From JBMNRY01 sp050944915 (GTDB lineage: Bacteria; Bacillota; Limnochordia; JAAZLZ01), in the NCBI GenBank assembly GCA_050944915.1, contig JBMNRY010000064.1, positions 1 to 11,556 of the forward strand: DNA of 11,556 bases, read 5' to 3'. Positions 6,019 through 11,556 of this stretch are shown piece after piece; within the stretch, counting starts at the first letter, position 1, and each line of letters starts with the position of its first letter. The position numbers and the translations under genes were made by a program. The notes beneath the pieces are model-generated. The model saw only the letters and a list, made by a program, of their open reading frames with translations, had not been told where the DNA came from and made no database searches.

Positions 6019-7176
6019 GTGCAGCCCCTTGGCCCAGCCTGGGTGGAAGTCGACCTCGATGCCCTCGCCTACAATGCCCGCCAAATTAGGACTTCCTTAG
6101 ATCCGGGCATCTTGTGCATAGGAGTCGTCAAAGGTGATGGTTACGGCCATGGAGCCTTGCCGGTGGCTAAAACCATCCTCGAAGAAGGGATCGAATGGCT
6201 AGGGGTGGCTGATCTTTGGGAAGCCCAGGAGTTACGGGCTGGAGGGATTAAGGAGCCCATTCTGGTCTTCAGCCCTGCCCCCGATGCCGCTGCCTTTGCC
6301 GTCTCTATGGATGTACGGATGACCGTCTGTGATTTATCCTTCGCCCGGGCTTTAGCCTGGGCCGCCCGGCGCAAGGGCCGCCTAATAAAGGTGCATTTAA
6401 AGGTGGACTGCGGCATGGGTCGGCTGGGGGTCTTGCCCCAGGAAGCCGCCGATTTAGCCGGCCGTATCTTGCGTTTAGAAGGTCTAGAGTTGGAAGGAAT
6501 TTATACCCATTTTCCCCAAGGGGAAAAACTCCGTCCCACCCAGCGCCAGTTGGATGTCTTTGTAGCCCTCTGTAGGGCCTTACATCAGCGGGGTATCCAC
6601 ATTCCTTTGCGCCATTGTGCCAGCAGCAAAACTCTCTATTCCTTACCCCAAAGCCATTTAGAGATGGTCCGAGTAGGCACCCTCCTCTACGGCCAAGGGG
6701 GTAAGGGGTTCAAGGAGACCTGGCGGTTGAAAACCCGGCCCATCTTTCGAAAAGTCCTGCCCCCGGGCAGTGGTGTCGGTTATGGCCGGGAGTATGTAAC
6801 AAAGAAAAGGACCTCCATCGGCGTTTTACCCATCGGTTATGCCGATGGAGTAAGCCTTGAACCGGCCCCATCCCCCCGCCGAGCTTGGAAACACATCCTT
6901 CGGGGACTCCTCCGCCCCAGCCGTCCCGTTAAAGGGCCAAAGGAGAGCCTTCCTTTGCTGGGACGGGTATCCATGAATATGACCACCATCGGCCTACCCC
7001 CGGATGTCGATGACAACCTGGAAATCCAAGTCCGGCGGACTTGCATCAACCGTCGCCTACCGAAAGTCTACCTCCAAGGGGGCCGACCGGTCTTCGTCGG
7101 TTTCCAAGGAGCTTATCAGTCAGTGGAGCAAATCGATGATATCTATTATTTAGGAAGGCAGAAAGTTCATGTTTAA
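6019..7176 (+). CDS. alr: Alanine racemase (divergent, PLP-dependent)
   Basis: Converts L-Ala to D-Ala for peptidoglycan stems using pyridoxal phosphate. The 385 residues follow the alanine racemase fold. The PLP lysine is K38 in VVKGDGYGHG (usually VVKADAYGHG). K128 and R135 lie in KVDCGMGRLG, R218 in VRVGTLLYG, and the catalytic tyrosine is Y255 in GVGYGREY, with PIGYADG at 271-277. Oddities: an insertion of about 20 residues after GYADG, RVSMN instead of RVCMD (the Asp of the family becomes Asn320), HCASS for HxANS, and a weakly conserved C-terminus. The GTG at 6019-6021 is preferred, with GGAAGGGTGAG as ribosome site inside the femX end; GTG 6010 is possible but lies on the Shine-Dalgarno. 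It could be a racemase of other specificity (for example serine). Confidence 0.87.
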   Translation: MQPLGPAWVEVDLDALAYNARQIRTSLDPGILCIGVVKGDGYGHGALPVAKTILEEGIEWLGVADLWEAQELRAGGIKEPILVFSPAPDAAAFAVSMDVRMTVCDLSFARALAWAARRKGRLIKVHLKVDCGMGRLGVLPQEAADLAGRILRLEGLELEGIYTHFPQGEKLRPTQRQLDVFVALCRALHQRGIHIPLRHCASSKTLYSLPQSHLEMVRVGTLLYGQGGKGFKETWRLKTRPIFRKVLPPGSGVGYGREYVTKKRTSIGVLPIGYADGVSLEPAPSPRRAWKHILRGLLRPSRPVKGPKESLPLLGRVSMNMTTIGLPPDVDDNLEIQVRRTCINRRLPKVYLQGGRPVFVGFQGAYQSVEQIDDIYYLGRQKVHV

Positions 7177-7177
7177 G

Positions 7178-7212
7178 CCTCCCTCTGCATAGTTTTTATT
7201 GTTCGAGGGAGG
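7178..7212 (+). promoter_or_regulatory. Hairpin that would mask the spmA ribosome site
   Basis: CCTCCCTC (7178-7185) is perfectly complementary to GAGGGAGG (7205-7212) across a 19-nt AT-rich loop. The 3' arm contains the start of the spmA Shine-Dalgarno (GGGAGGTGG, 7208-7216). In an alr-spmA read-through transcript the ribosome site would be sequestered. The loop holds a TTTTTATT stretch, but no U run follows the stem, so it is not a normal terminator. Confidence 0.5.
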
Positions 7213-7219
7213 TGGGTTG

Positions 7220-7804
7220 ATGATCAATCTCATTTGGTTGGTGCTCATTGCGACGGGTATTCTCACCGCAGCCCATTCTGGGCAGGTGGAAGTCGTTACC
7301 GAAGGAGCCATCGCCGGAGCGGGTCAGGCGGTAACCATCGTCATCGGCCTCATCGGCGTCACTGCCCTTTGGTCGGGCATGATGCGCATCGCCCAGGAGG
7401 CCGGTTTAACCAGACTCTTAGCCCGCCTCCTCCATCCCCTGGTACGTTGGCTCTTTCCCTCGGTTCCTCCCCAAGATCAAGCCCTGGGCGCCATCACCCT
7501 CAGCCTGGCCGCCGGGCTGTTAGGCGTAGGCAATGCCTGCACACCCTTGGGACTAAAGACCATGCAAGAGCTCCAACGGTTAAACAAAGGTTCCTCCCGG
7601 GCCAGCGATGCCATGTGCACCTTCGTGATCGTCGTCAGCTCCAGTTTAACCCTGGTTCCCGCCACCATCATCGCCCTGCGGACAGCGGCCGGCTCTGCCG
7701 ATCCGACCCGGATCCTAGGGCCCACCATCGGTGCTACCGCGGCTTCCACCGCCGCAGCCATCATGAGCGATCGGGTACTCCGTCACTGGAGGCGAGGTCA
7801 ATGA
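7220..7804 (+). CDS. spmA: Spore maturation protein A
   Basis: Integral membrane protein needed for normal spore-core dehydration in Bacillus; it carries a nucleoside-recognition (Gate) domain of unknown substrate. The 194 residues (B. subtilis SpmA is about 196) have hydrophobic segments at about 2-18, 36-54 and 88-106, the hallmark GVGNACTPLGLKTM (about 106-119), and two further segments toward the C-terminus. The frame is open from TTG 7199, but ATG 7220 begins the expected MINLIWL and has GGGAGGTGG upstream. Its stop overlaps the spmB start by 4 nt (ATGA), indicating coupled translation, as in other spore formers. Confidence 0.93.
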   Translation: MINLIWLVLIATGILTAAHSGQVEVVTEGAIAGAGQAVTIVIGLIGVTALWSGMMRIAQEAGLTRLLARLLHPLVRWLFPSVPPQDQALGAITLSLAAGLLGVGNACTPLGLKTMQELQRLNKGSSRASDAMCTFVIVVSSSLTLVPATIIALRTAAGSADPTRILGPTIGATAASTAAAIMSDRVLRHWRRGQ

Positions 7805-8349
7805 TGGGCGGCTTTCTCCAAATCATGGACATCATCTCCCGCTGGGCCATCCCCCTGTTGTTATTAGGTATCCCCTTCTTTGGTTATCTCCGGGGAGTAG
7901 CCGTTTACGAAGCCTTCGTGGCGGGAGCAAAAGAAGGCGTCCAAATCGCCCTACGCATTCTTCCATATTTGATAGCTATGTTTTTCGCCATCGAGATCTT
8001 CCGGCGCAGTGGTGCCATGGATGCCCTTTTATCCTGGGCCACACCCCTGGCCGAATTCCTTCAGGCGCCCAAAGAAGTCCTACCTTTAGCCTTCTTGCGA
8101 CCCCTCTCGGGCTCTGGTTCCTTAGGTATGTTAAGCCAGCTTTTGCATCAATATGGGCCCGACTCCATCATCGGCCTTACGGCCTCGGCCCTGATGGGCA
8201 GTACCGAGACTACCTTTTATGTCCTCACGGTTTATCTAGGCTCCGTCGGCATAAAAGATGCCCGTCATTGTTTAAGCTGTGCCCTCATCGCCGATGTAGC
8301 CGGTTTTCTCGCGGCCGTCATCTTAGTCCGACTAATGCTCGGGCTTTAA
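7801..8349 (+). CDS. spmB: Spore maturation protein B
   Basis: Partner of SpmA in the spore membrane; spmAB mutants of Bacillus and Clostridium make spores with a wetter core. The 182-residue product is hydrophobic with four or more membrane segments and carries the Gate-domain signature RPLSGSGSLGML (about 100-111) and ALMGSTETTFYVLTVY (about 129-144). The ATG at 7801 (a second ATG follows directly) lies after GGAGGCGAGG within the spmA end. Much of a longer upstream open frame is an out-of-frame shadow of spmA and is not coding. It closes the femX-alr-spmA-spmB run; a weak stem CCCC/GGGG follows at about 8391-8409 without a U run. Confidence 0.93.
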   Translation: MMGGFLQIMDIISRWAIPLLLLGIPFFGYLRGVAVYEAFVAGAKEGVQIALRILPYLIAMFFAIEIFRRSGAMDALLSWATPLAEFLQAPKEVLPLAFLRPLSGSGSLGMLSQLLHQYGPDSIIGLTASALMGSTETTFYVLTVYLGSVGIKDARHCLSCALIADVAGFLAAVILVRLMLGL

Positions 8350-8410
8350 GGGGCCTGCTCCCACCGCCAAGGCTCATCCAACAGCCTAAAACCCCCGATC
8401 TTCCAGGGGC

Positions 8411-8460
8411 TTGTCAACTATTTTCAGATTATGAGTATATTTAGGCTCTAATCTGCCTAA
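8411..8460 (+). promoter_or_regulatory. Probable promoter and hairpin/operator of the 51-codon gene
   Basis: TTGTCA (8411-8416) is a fair -35. TATATT (8436-8441) at 19 bp, or AGTATA at 17 bp, would serve as -10. Immediately after comes TTAGGC-TCTAATCT-GCCTAA (8441-8460), a perfect 6-bp inverted repeat placed at the expected transcription start, so it may be an operator or a 5' hairpin. Confidence 0.4.
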
Positions 8461-8486
8461 ACTGGTAATAGAAGGGAGGGTGACCG

Positions 8487-8642
8487 ATGCTTTGGTCAGG
8501 AAAACGGGATGAAATCCGGGAGATACAAGGGGCCATTGAAACTATTAAAAAGCGTAAAGATATGAGTCCCGAAGCTAAGGAAAGGGGTATCCGTTCCCTG
8601 CAAAGGGCTCTGGAACGGGTGAAGCTCAAATTAGCCCGCTAA
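8487..8642 (+). CDS. Small charged helical protein, 51 residues, unknown function
   Basis: An open frame from ATG 8487 to TAA 8642 with a strong ribosome site (GGGAGGGTG, about 6 nt before the ATG) and a candidate promoter upstream. The product starts MLWSGKRDEI and is otherwise rich in Lys, Arg, Glu and Leu, with a heptad-like helical pattern (REIQGAIETIKKRKD, then ERGIRSLQRALERVKLK). That pattern suggests two amphipathic helices. There is no signal peptide or membrane segment. I do not recognise a family. Its last 12 bp overlap the 3' end of the DUF2508-like gene on the other strand. Codon use looks normal for the window. It is supported by its start signals rather than by homology. Confidence 0.6.
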   Translation: MLWSGKRDEIREIQGAIETIKKRKDMSPEAKERGIRSLQRALERVKLKLAR

Positions 8643-8894
8643 CCGTTGGGCCCGCAGCCGTCGCAATAAGACTCGATAACGTTCTTCCATGCTTTTCCAA
8701 TGGAGGATGGCCGAGTCGATGAACTCGGGACCCACCTCTTGAAAGATCTTCTCAGCGATGATGTAATCGGCCAGTGCTTCCCGCACCTCGTCTTCCAAAG
8801 TTGGTTCTTTCGGTGGAGGAGGTTTAAGAAAGGGGAGTCGAAAGTTGAGTTTCGGTCGGGGAAGAACCCCTAGTTTCCTCCAGAATGCAACCAC
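8631..8894 (-). CDS. DUF2508/YaaL-like small protein
   Basis: An 87-residue soluble protein of unknown role. The N-terminus is basic and proline-rich (LPFLKPPPPKEP, about 21-32). The C-terminal half (REALADYIIAEKIFQEVGPEFIDSAILHW...EERYRVLLRRLR) has the helical spacing of the DUF2508 (YaaL) family: a bulky helix, an FxxVxxPEFIDxAI segment and a closing xxERYxxLL helix. The frame is open to GTG 8901-8903, but that codon touches the AAAGGGG ribosome site. GTG 8892-8894 has 8 nt spacing and is preferred. YaaL is usually found beside recR and bofA, which are not here, so this copy is isolated. A TATAAT on the minus strand (8949-8944) could be its -10, without a clear -35. It is convergent with the 51-codon gene. 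Confidence 0.68.
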   Translation of the reverse strand: MVAFWRKLGVLPRPKLNFRLPFLKPPPPKEPTLEDEVREALADYIIAEKIFQEVGPEFIDSAILHWKSMEERYRVLLRRLRAQRLAG

Positions 8895-8949
8895 GCTGTT
8901 CACCCCTTTAGCATATCTAGGTTATCCTATGTTTTGAGGGAGAATTATA

Positions 8950-8994
8950 GACCCGTTGAAAGGGGTCCTTTATTATAAAGGTAATCCAACCTTT
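8950..8994 (+). repeat. Chain of alternative hairpins in the erm leader
   Basis: GACCC/GGGTC (8950-8967), CCTTTATTATAAAGG (8967-8981) and AAAGG/CCTTT (8977-8994) overlap one another. The AAAGG at 8977-8981 can pair with either flanking CCTTT, so the second and third hairpins are mutually exclusive. They lie just before the GGAGG ribosome site of the leader peptide. They may be switch elements or part of the promoter region shared with the divergent gene. Confidence 0.4.
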
Positions 8995-9012
8995 GGAGGC
9001 TCAAATACACCG

Positions 9013-9042
9013 ATGACCCATTCTATTCGTTTGCGCAATTAA
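9013..9042 (+). CDS. ErmD-type macrolide-sensing leader peptide, 9 residues
   Basis: ATG 9013 to TAA 9042 encodes MTHSIRLRN. The known ErmD leader starts MTHSMRLR, so eight positions match except Met5 to Ile. The Arg-Leu-Arg at 6-8 is the (+)x(+) motif at which macrolide-bound ribosomes stall. GGAGG lies at 8995-8999, 13 nt before the ATG, which is long but usable. A terminator hairpin begins 8 nt after the stop, and the erm-type reading frame starts 86 nt after it. The role inferred is drug-dependent translation stalling that changes the fold of the downstream RNA. The call rests on the peptide match plus its position before an erm gene. Confidence 0.8.
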   Translation: MTHSIRLRN

Positions 9043-9050
9043 ACACTCTT

Positions 9051-9082
9051 AACAGAGGGAATCTAGGACTTCCTCTGTTTTT
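9051..9082 (+). terminator. Intrinsic terminator, probably the erm attenuator
   Basis: AACAGAGGGA (9051-9060) pairs with TTCCTCTGTT (9070-9079) in 10 bp including one G-U, around a 9-nt loop, followed by five T residues (9078-9082). It lies between the leader peptide and the erm frame. A ribosome stalled on the RLR codons (9028-9036) would reach close to its 5' arm, so stalling could block the hairpin. Confidence 0.75.
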
Positions 9083-9128
9083 GCGCGCCTTTTTGACTTG
9101 AGTAGAATGGAAAAGAGGTGTATTTTTG

Positions 9129-9884
9129 TTGTCTAAAAATAGGCGAGGGCGGCCTCAGCCGCCCCTTTGGGTATCCCAGAACTATTTAACAAGCTAGAAG
9201 ACAATTCAACGGTTACTCAATCGAACAAGCATCACCCGCGAAGACCATGTGGTTGAGATTGGTCCCGGCAAAGGCCATATCACCCGGCCTCTGATGGCAA
9301 AATGCCGGAAGGTAACGACCATCGAAATCGACAAAAGACTCTACGATAGACTGTTAAAGGGGCCGACAACCTAGAGCTGTTCCACCAAGATTTCCTCCAA
9401 TGGCGTCTTTGCCAACATCCCTTTTTCCCGTACGACGGACATCGTTCGCAAGCTGACCGAAGCAAAGAACCCTCCCAGCGAGGGATGGTTGACCATGGAA
9501 AAAGGCGCCGCCAAACGCTTCCTGGGCAAGCCCCGAGAAAACCTTCGTTCACTGCTCATCAAACCAAGATTTGACCTGGAGATCGTCTATTTTTTTCGGC
9601 GGTCCGATTTCCATCCCCAACCTAGCGTCGATGTAGTGTTGCTTCACATGTCCAAAAAGAGCCAACCGGACATGCCACCGGCCCGCTGGGGTTCTTATCA
9701 ACGTTTTATTACCCATGGTTTGCAAAAGCATGGGGCCGGATTGTACGCGCTGTTTACAAAAAGACAACTGAACCGGGCCTTCCGAGAAATCAATATCGAT
9801 AGCCCGGGCGAAATCCGCTATGTGCAATGGCTCTGCCTTTTTAGATGGTACCTGAAATATGTATTGGCTCCCCGCCCGTTTTAA
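9129..9884 (+). pseudogene. erm: Degenerate erm-type 23S rRNA (adenine-N6) methyltransferase
   Basis: Erm enzymes methylate 23S rRNA A2058 and give macrolide-lincosamide-streptogramin B resistance. A TTG start (9129, or 9126) after GAGGTG begins a frame with WVSQNYLTS, then TAG at 9195-9197, then KTIQRLLNRTS and the SAM-binding VVEIGPGKGHIT (about 9250-9285) and VTTIEIDKRLYDRLL. At about 9360 the frame changes to give ADNLELFHQDFLQW. At 9404 it returns to the first frame with VFANIPFSRTTDIVRKL (NIPF is the catalytic motif IV), MEKGAAKRF and an apparently complete C-terminal domain ending at TAA 9884. Around 8-10 residues normally found between DFLxW and VFANIPF are missing. Two frame changes, one nonsense codon and the missing segment argue for inactivation. 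Its end overlaps the convergent permease gene by 4 nt. Confidence 0.85.
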
Positions 9885-10615
9885 TGAATCCATTTTCTAT
9901 TGATGTTCTGAACACTGATCAGAAACAAGCCTAAGCTAAAGGCTACCAGGAAAAGGAAACTGGTCCACGGAGAAAAGAGGCCGTGGCCGGTAATCGCGGT
10001 CTTCAACAAGTCTACGCCGTAGGTTAAGGGCAGAAGATGGGCAATGGCCCGCAAGGGGGATGGTAGATTCTCCAAGGGAATGAAAAGTCCGCACAGGAAC
10101 ATCATGGGAAAGCGGAAGAAGTTGGAGAAGGTTTGGGCTTCGAAGACTTCCCTGACGGAAACGGCGATGAACAATCCCAGGAAGGTCGATGTGACGGCCA
10201 TGAGGACGACGCTGACAAAGACCATGGCCCAAGGGACTCCCGATAAGTCGACGAAAAGGACCGCAAATAGTACGGGGATGAAGGCGTTGAGGATCCCGAA
10301 GAAGATGGCTCCTGTGGTCTTAGCCAACATCAGTAGATTAAGGCTGATGGGAGCCAGTAGTAATCTTTCGAAGGACCGACTCCGCCGCTCGAAGGTGATG
10401 GTCACCGCCAACATCGAGGTGGTACCAAAAAGGATGGATAAGGCCATGACCCCCGGCAGGATAGCGCGGATATCGACGGAACTGCCGGTCCGAAGAAAGA
10501 ACATGAGGGTCCAAGCCACGGGGAAAATAATGCCCCAGCTGATATTGGGAGGTTTGAAATAATAGTTTTTCATATCCTTCATCAAAATGTTAGCAAAGGC
10601 AATCCAGCTTTTCAC
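9881..10615 (-). CDS. ABC-2 type transporter permease
   Basis: Membrane subunit of an ABC exporter that works with the ATPase encoded just upstream. The 244 residues show six hydrophobic segments (about 28-42, 52-72, 100-122, 130-155, 165-182 and 218-236). They also show the ABC-2 hallmark in the fifth region, FRFPMMFLCGLFIPLENLP (about 165-185), followed by LPLTYGVDLLK. Start is GTG 10613-10615, overlapping the ATPase stop by 4 nt (GTGA), so translation is coupled. DrrB/NodJ-like families include drug, lantibiotic and polysaccharide exporters; the substrate cannot be read here. The convergent erm remnant makes an antibiotic-related role possible, but that is only context. Confidence 0.88.
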   Translation of the reverse strand: MKSWIAFANILMKDMKNYYFKPPNISWGIIFPVAWTLMFFLRTGSSVDIRAILPGVMALSILFGTTSMLAVTITFERRSRSFERLLLAPISLNLLMLAKTTGAIFFGILNAFIPVLFAVLFVDLSGVPWAMVFVSVVLMAVTSTFLGLFIAVSVREVFEAQTFSNFFRFPMMFLCGLFIPLENLPSPLRAIAHLLPLTYGVDLLKTAITGHGLFSPWTSFLFLVAFSLGLFLISVQNINRKWIH

Positions 10616-11556
10616 CGTGACCCCTCCTCCTCGGCTCCCTTTCTTTTGGCCAACTCGATGCCTGTTACCCGCAGAAAAACCTCCTCCAGGGAAGGCCGCA
10701 GGATCTTAGCTTCATAGACCGGGATCTCCCTTTCGGCGAAGAACCCCATCAAGGGAGCTAAATTGATCCTTCCAGGTGAGCTGATGTTCACCGTCTCTGC
10801 ATCGATGAAACTTATAGCATAATCGGAGAAACCCCCTTGTAATTCCTCCATTAAGGCGGCCCCGTTACCTTCGATGATCAATTGCACAGTGGTCTTTTGA
10901 TCTTTGGCACCCATCAGCTCATCCATGGGGCCGAGGCGGGCGATCTGACCTTCGACGATAAAGCCTACCCGATGGCATAACCGCTCGGCTTCTTCTAGGT
11001 AATGGGTTGTTAAGAAAATGGTGGTGCCACTGGCATTTAGTTCGCCAATCAAATGACGGATATGCCGGGCACTTTCCACATCGATACCTGTGGTGGGCTC
11101 ATCTAAGAAGAGGATCTTCGGTTGGTGGATGATCCCCGCGGCGATGGTTAACTTCCTTTTCATCCCTTTGGAATAGGCTTGGAAGGGCCTTTTGGCGGCA
11201 GAGGCTAGCCCAAAAAGCTCCAACAGCTCCTGGGCCCGCCGCTCCCGCTGCCCTTTTTCCATCCCGTAAAGGGCGGCACAAAAGCATAGATTATCGAATC
11301 CATTCATTTCGGGGTACAAATTACTTTCATCGGGGACGATGCCCATGTAGCCTTGAGCCTTTTTGATGTTCTTCACCAAATCCATCTCCATGAAGGTGAT
11401 GGAACCTGAGGTGGGCCTAGCAAGACCGGTGAGCATATTGATGGTCGTCGTTTTTCCCGCGCCATTGGGCCCTAAAAAGCCGAAGATTTCCCCGGCTTCC
11501 ACGGCAAAACTTAGGCCCTTCACCGCCCAAAATCCAGCGTAATCTTTGGTCAGGTT
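10612..11556 (-). CDS. ABC transporter ATP-binding protein (runs off the right edge)
   Basis: Cytoplasmic ATPase of the ABC-2 exporter. The frame is open to the window edge, where NLTKDYAGFWAVKGLSF is plainly the beginning of an ABC domain, so the true start lies outside; the internal GTG at 11521-11523 is not the start. Motifs seen: Walker A GPNGAGKTT (visible residues 29-37), signature YSKGMKRKL in place of LSGGQ, Walker B ILFLDEPTTGID, and H-loop TTHYLEEAERL. A C-terminal DUF4162-type domain has RPSLEEVFLRVTG near the end. This layout is usual for drug or antibiotic exporters of the CcmA/DrrA class. It is followed by the permease with a 4-nt overlap. Confidence 0.92.
   Translation of the reverse strand, partial: NLTKDYAGFWAVKGLSFAVEAGEIFGFLGPNGAGKTTTINMLTGLARPTSGSITFMEMDLVKNIKKAQGYMGIVPDESNLYPEMNGFDNLCFCAALYGMEKGQRERRAQELLELFGLASAAKRPFQAYSKGMKRKLTIAAGIIHQPKILFLDEPTTGIDVESARHIRHLIGELNASGTTIFLTTHYLEEAERLCHRVGFIVEGQIARLGPMDELMGAKDQKTTVQLIIEGNGAALMEELQGGFSDYAISFIDAETVNISSPGRINLAPLMGFFAEREIPVYEAKILRPSLEEVFLRVTGIELAKRKGAEEEGSR

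Noticed and set aside
7234..7800. Long upstream extension of the spmB frame over spmA
   Set aside because: The extension is His/Arg/Ser/Pro-rich shadow translation of spmA; spmB begins at the ATGA overlap.
8360..8410. GC-rich stems after spmB as a terminator
   Set aside because: CCCC/GGGG pairing is short with a long loop, and no U run follows.
9195..9197. TAG in erm as read-through or pyrrolysine codon
   Set aside because: The gene also has two frame changes and lacks a conserved segment, so decay explains the stop more simply.
10044..10562. 172-codon plus-strand frame across the ABC permease gene
   Set aside because: Antisense shadow of a well-supported membrane protein; no start signals and a highly basic composition.

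Overview
The window looks like chromosomal DNA from a spore-forming Firmicute of moderate to high GC. Three things support this: the class III heat-shock genes ctsR-mcsA-mcsB, a spmA-spmB spore-maturation pair, and sporulation-type cell-wall genes (a SpoVD-like PBP and a DacF-like carboxypeptidase). No genus can be named from sequence alone. No CRISPR array, insertion sequence or rRNA gene was seen.

Left part (1-1400, minus strand): mcsB (cut by the window edge), mcsA and ctsR form a compact operon. It is driven by an extended -10 promoter followed at once by three CtsR heptads. Between ctsR and the next gene lies the most striking element of the window, a 70-nt tRNA-like RNA at 1520-1589 (minus). 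Its acceptor end is that of a bacterial tRNA-Gly (GCGGG..., U73, encoded CCA). Its T loop is UGCAAAU, its D loop is only 5 nt without GG, and its anticodon loop is 5 nt with no usable anticodon. These are exaggerated versions of the hallmarks of the staphylococcal tRNA-Gly species reserved for peptidoglycan bridges.

Centre (1714-8349): a peptidoglycan and spore block. On the minus strand a DacF-like D,D-carboxypeptidase and a PASTA-bearing class B PBP form an operon whose transcript would run into the tRNA-like RNA. Divergently, on the plus strand, a FemX-type lipid II aminoacyltransferase (an enzyme family that uses aminoacyl-tRNA) is coupled to a divergent alanine racemase, followed by spmA-spmB. 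The proposed system is a dedicated non-decoding Gly-tRNA feeding a FemX enzyme, encoded next to the transpeptidase and carboxypeptidase that act on the same peptide stems. This link is inference.

Right part (8350-11556): a new 51-codon plus-strand gene meets a DUF2508-like minus-strand gene tail to tail, with a 12-bp overlap. Then comes a decayed erm-type 23S rRNA methyltransferase gene (one nonsense codon, two frame changes, a missing core segment). Its regulatory leader still looks intact: a 9-residue ErmD-type leader peptide (MTHSIRLRN) with the RLR stalling motif, then a terminator hairpin before the erm start. Convergent to it is a two-gene ABC-2 exporter (permease plus ATPase, the ATPase running off the window).
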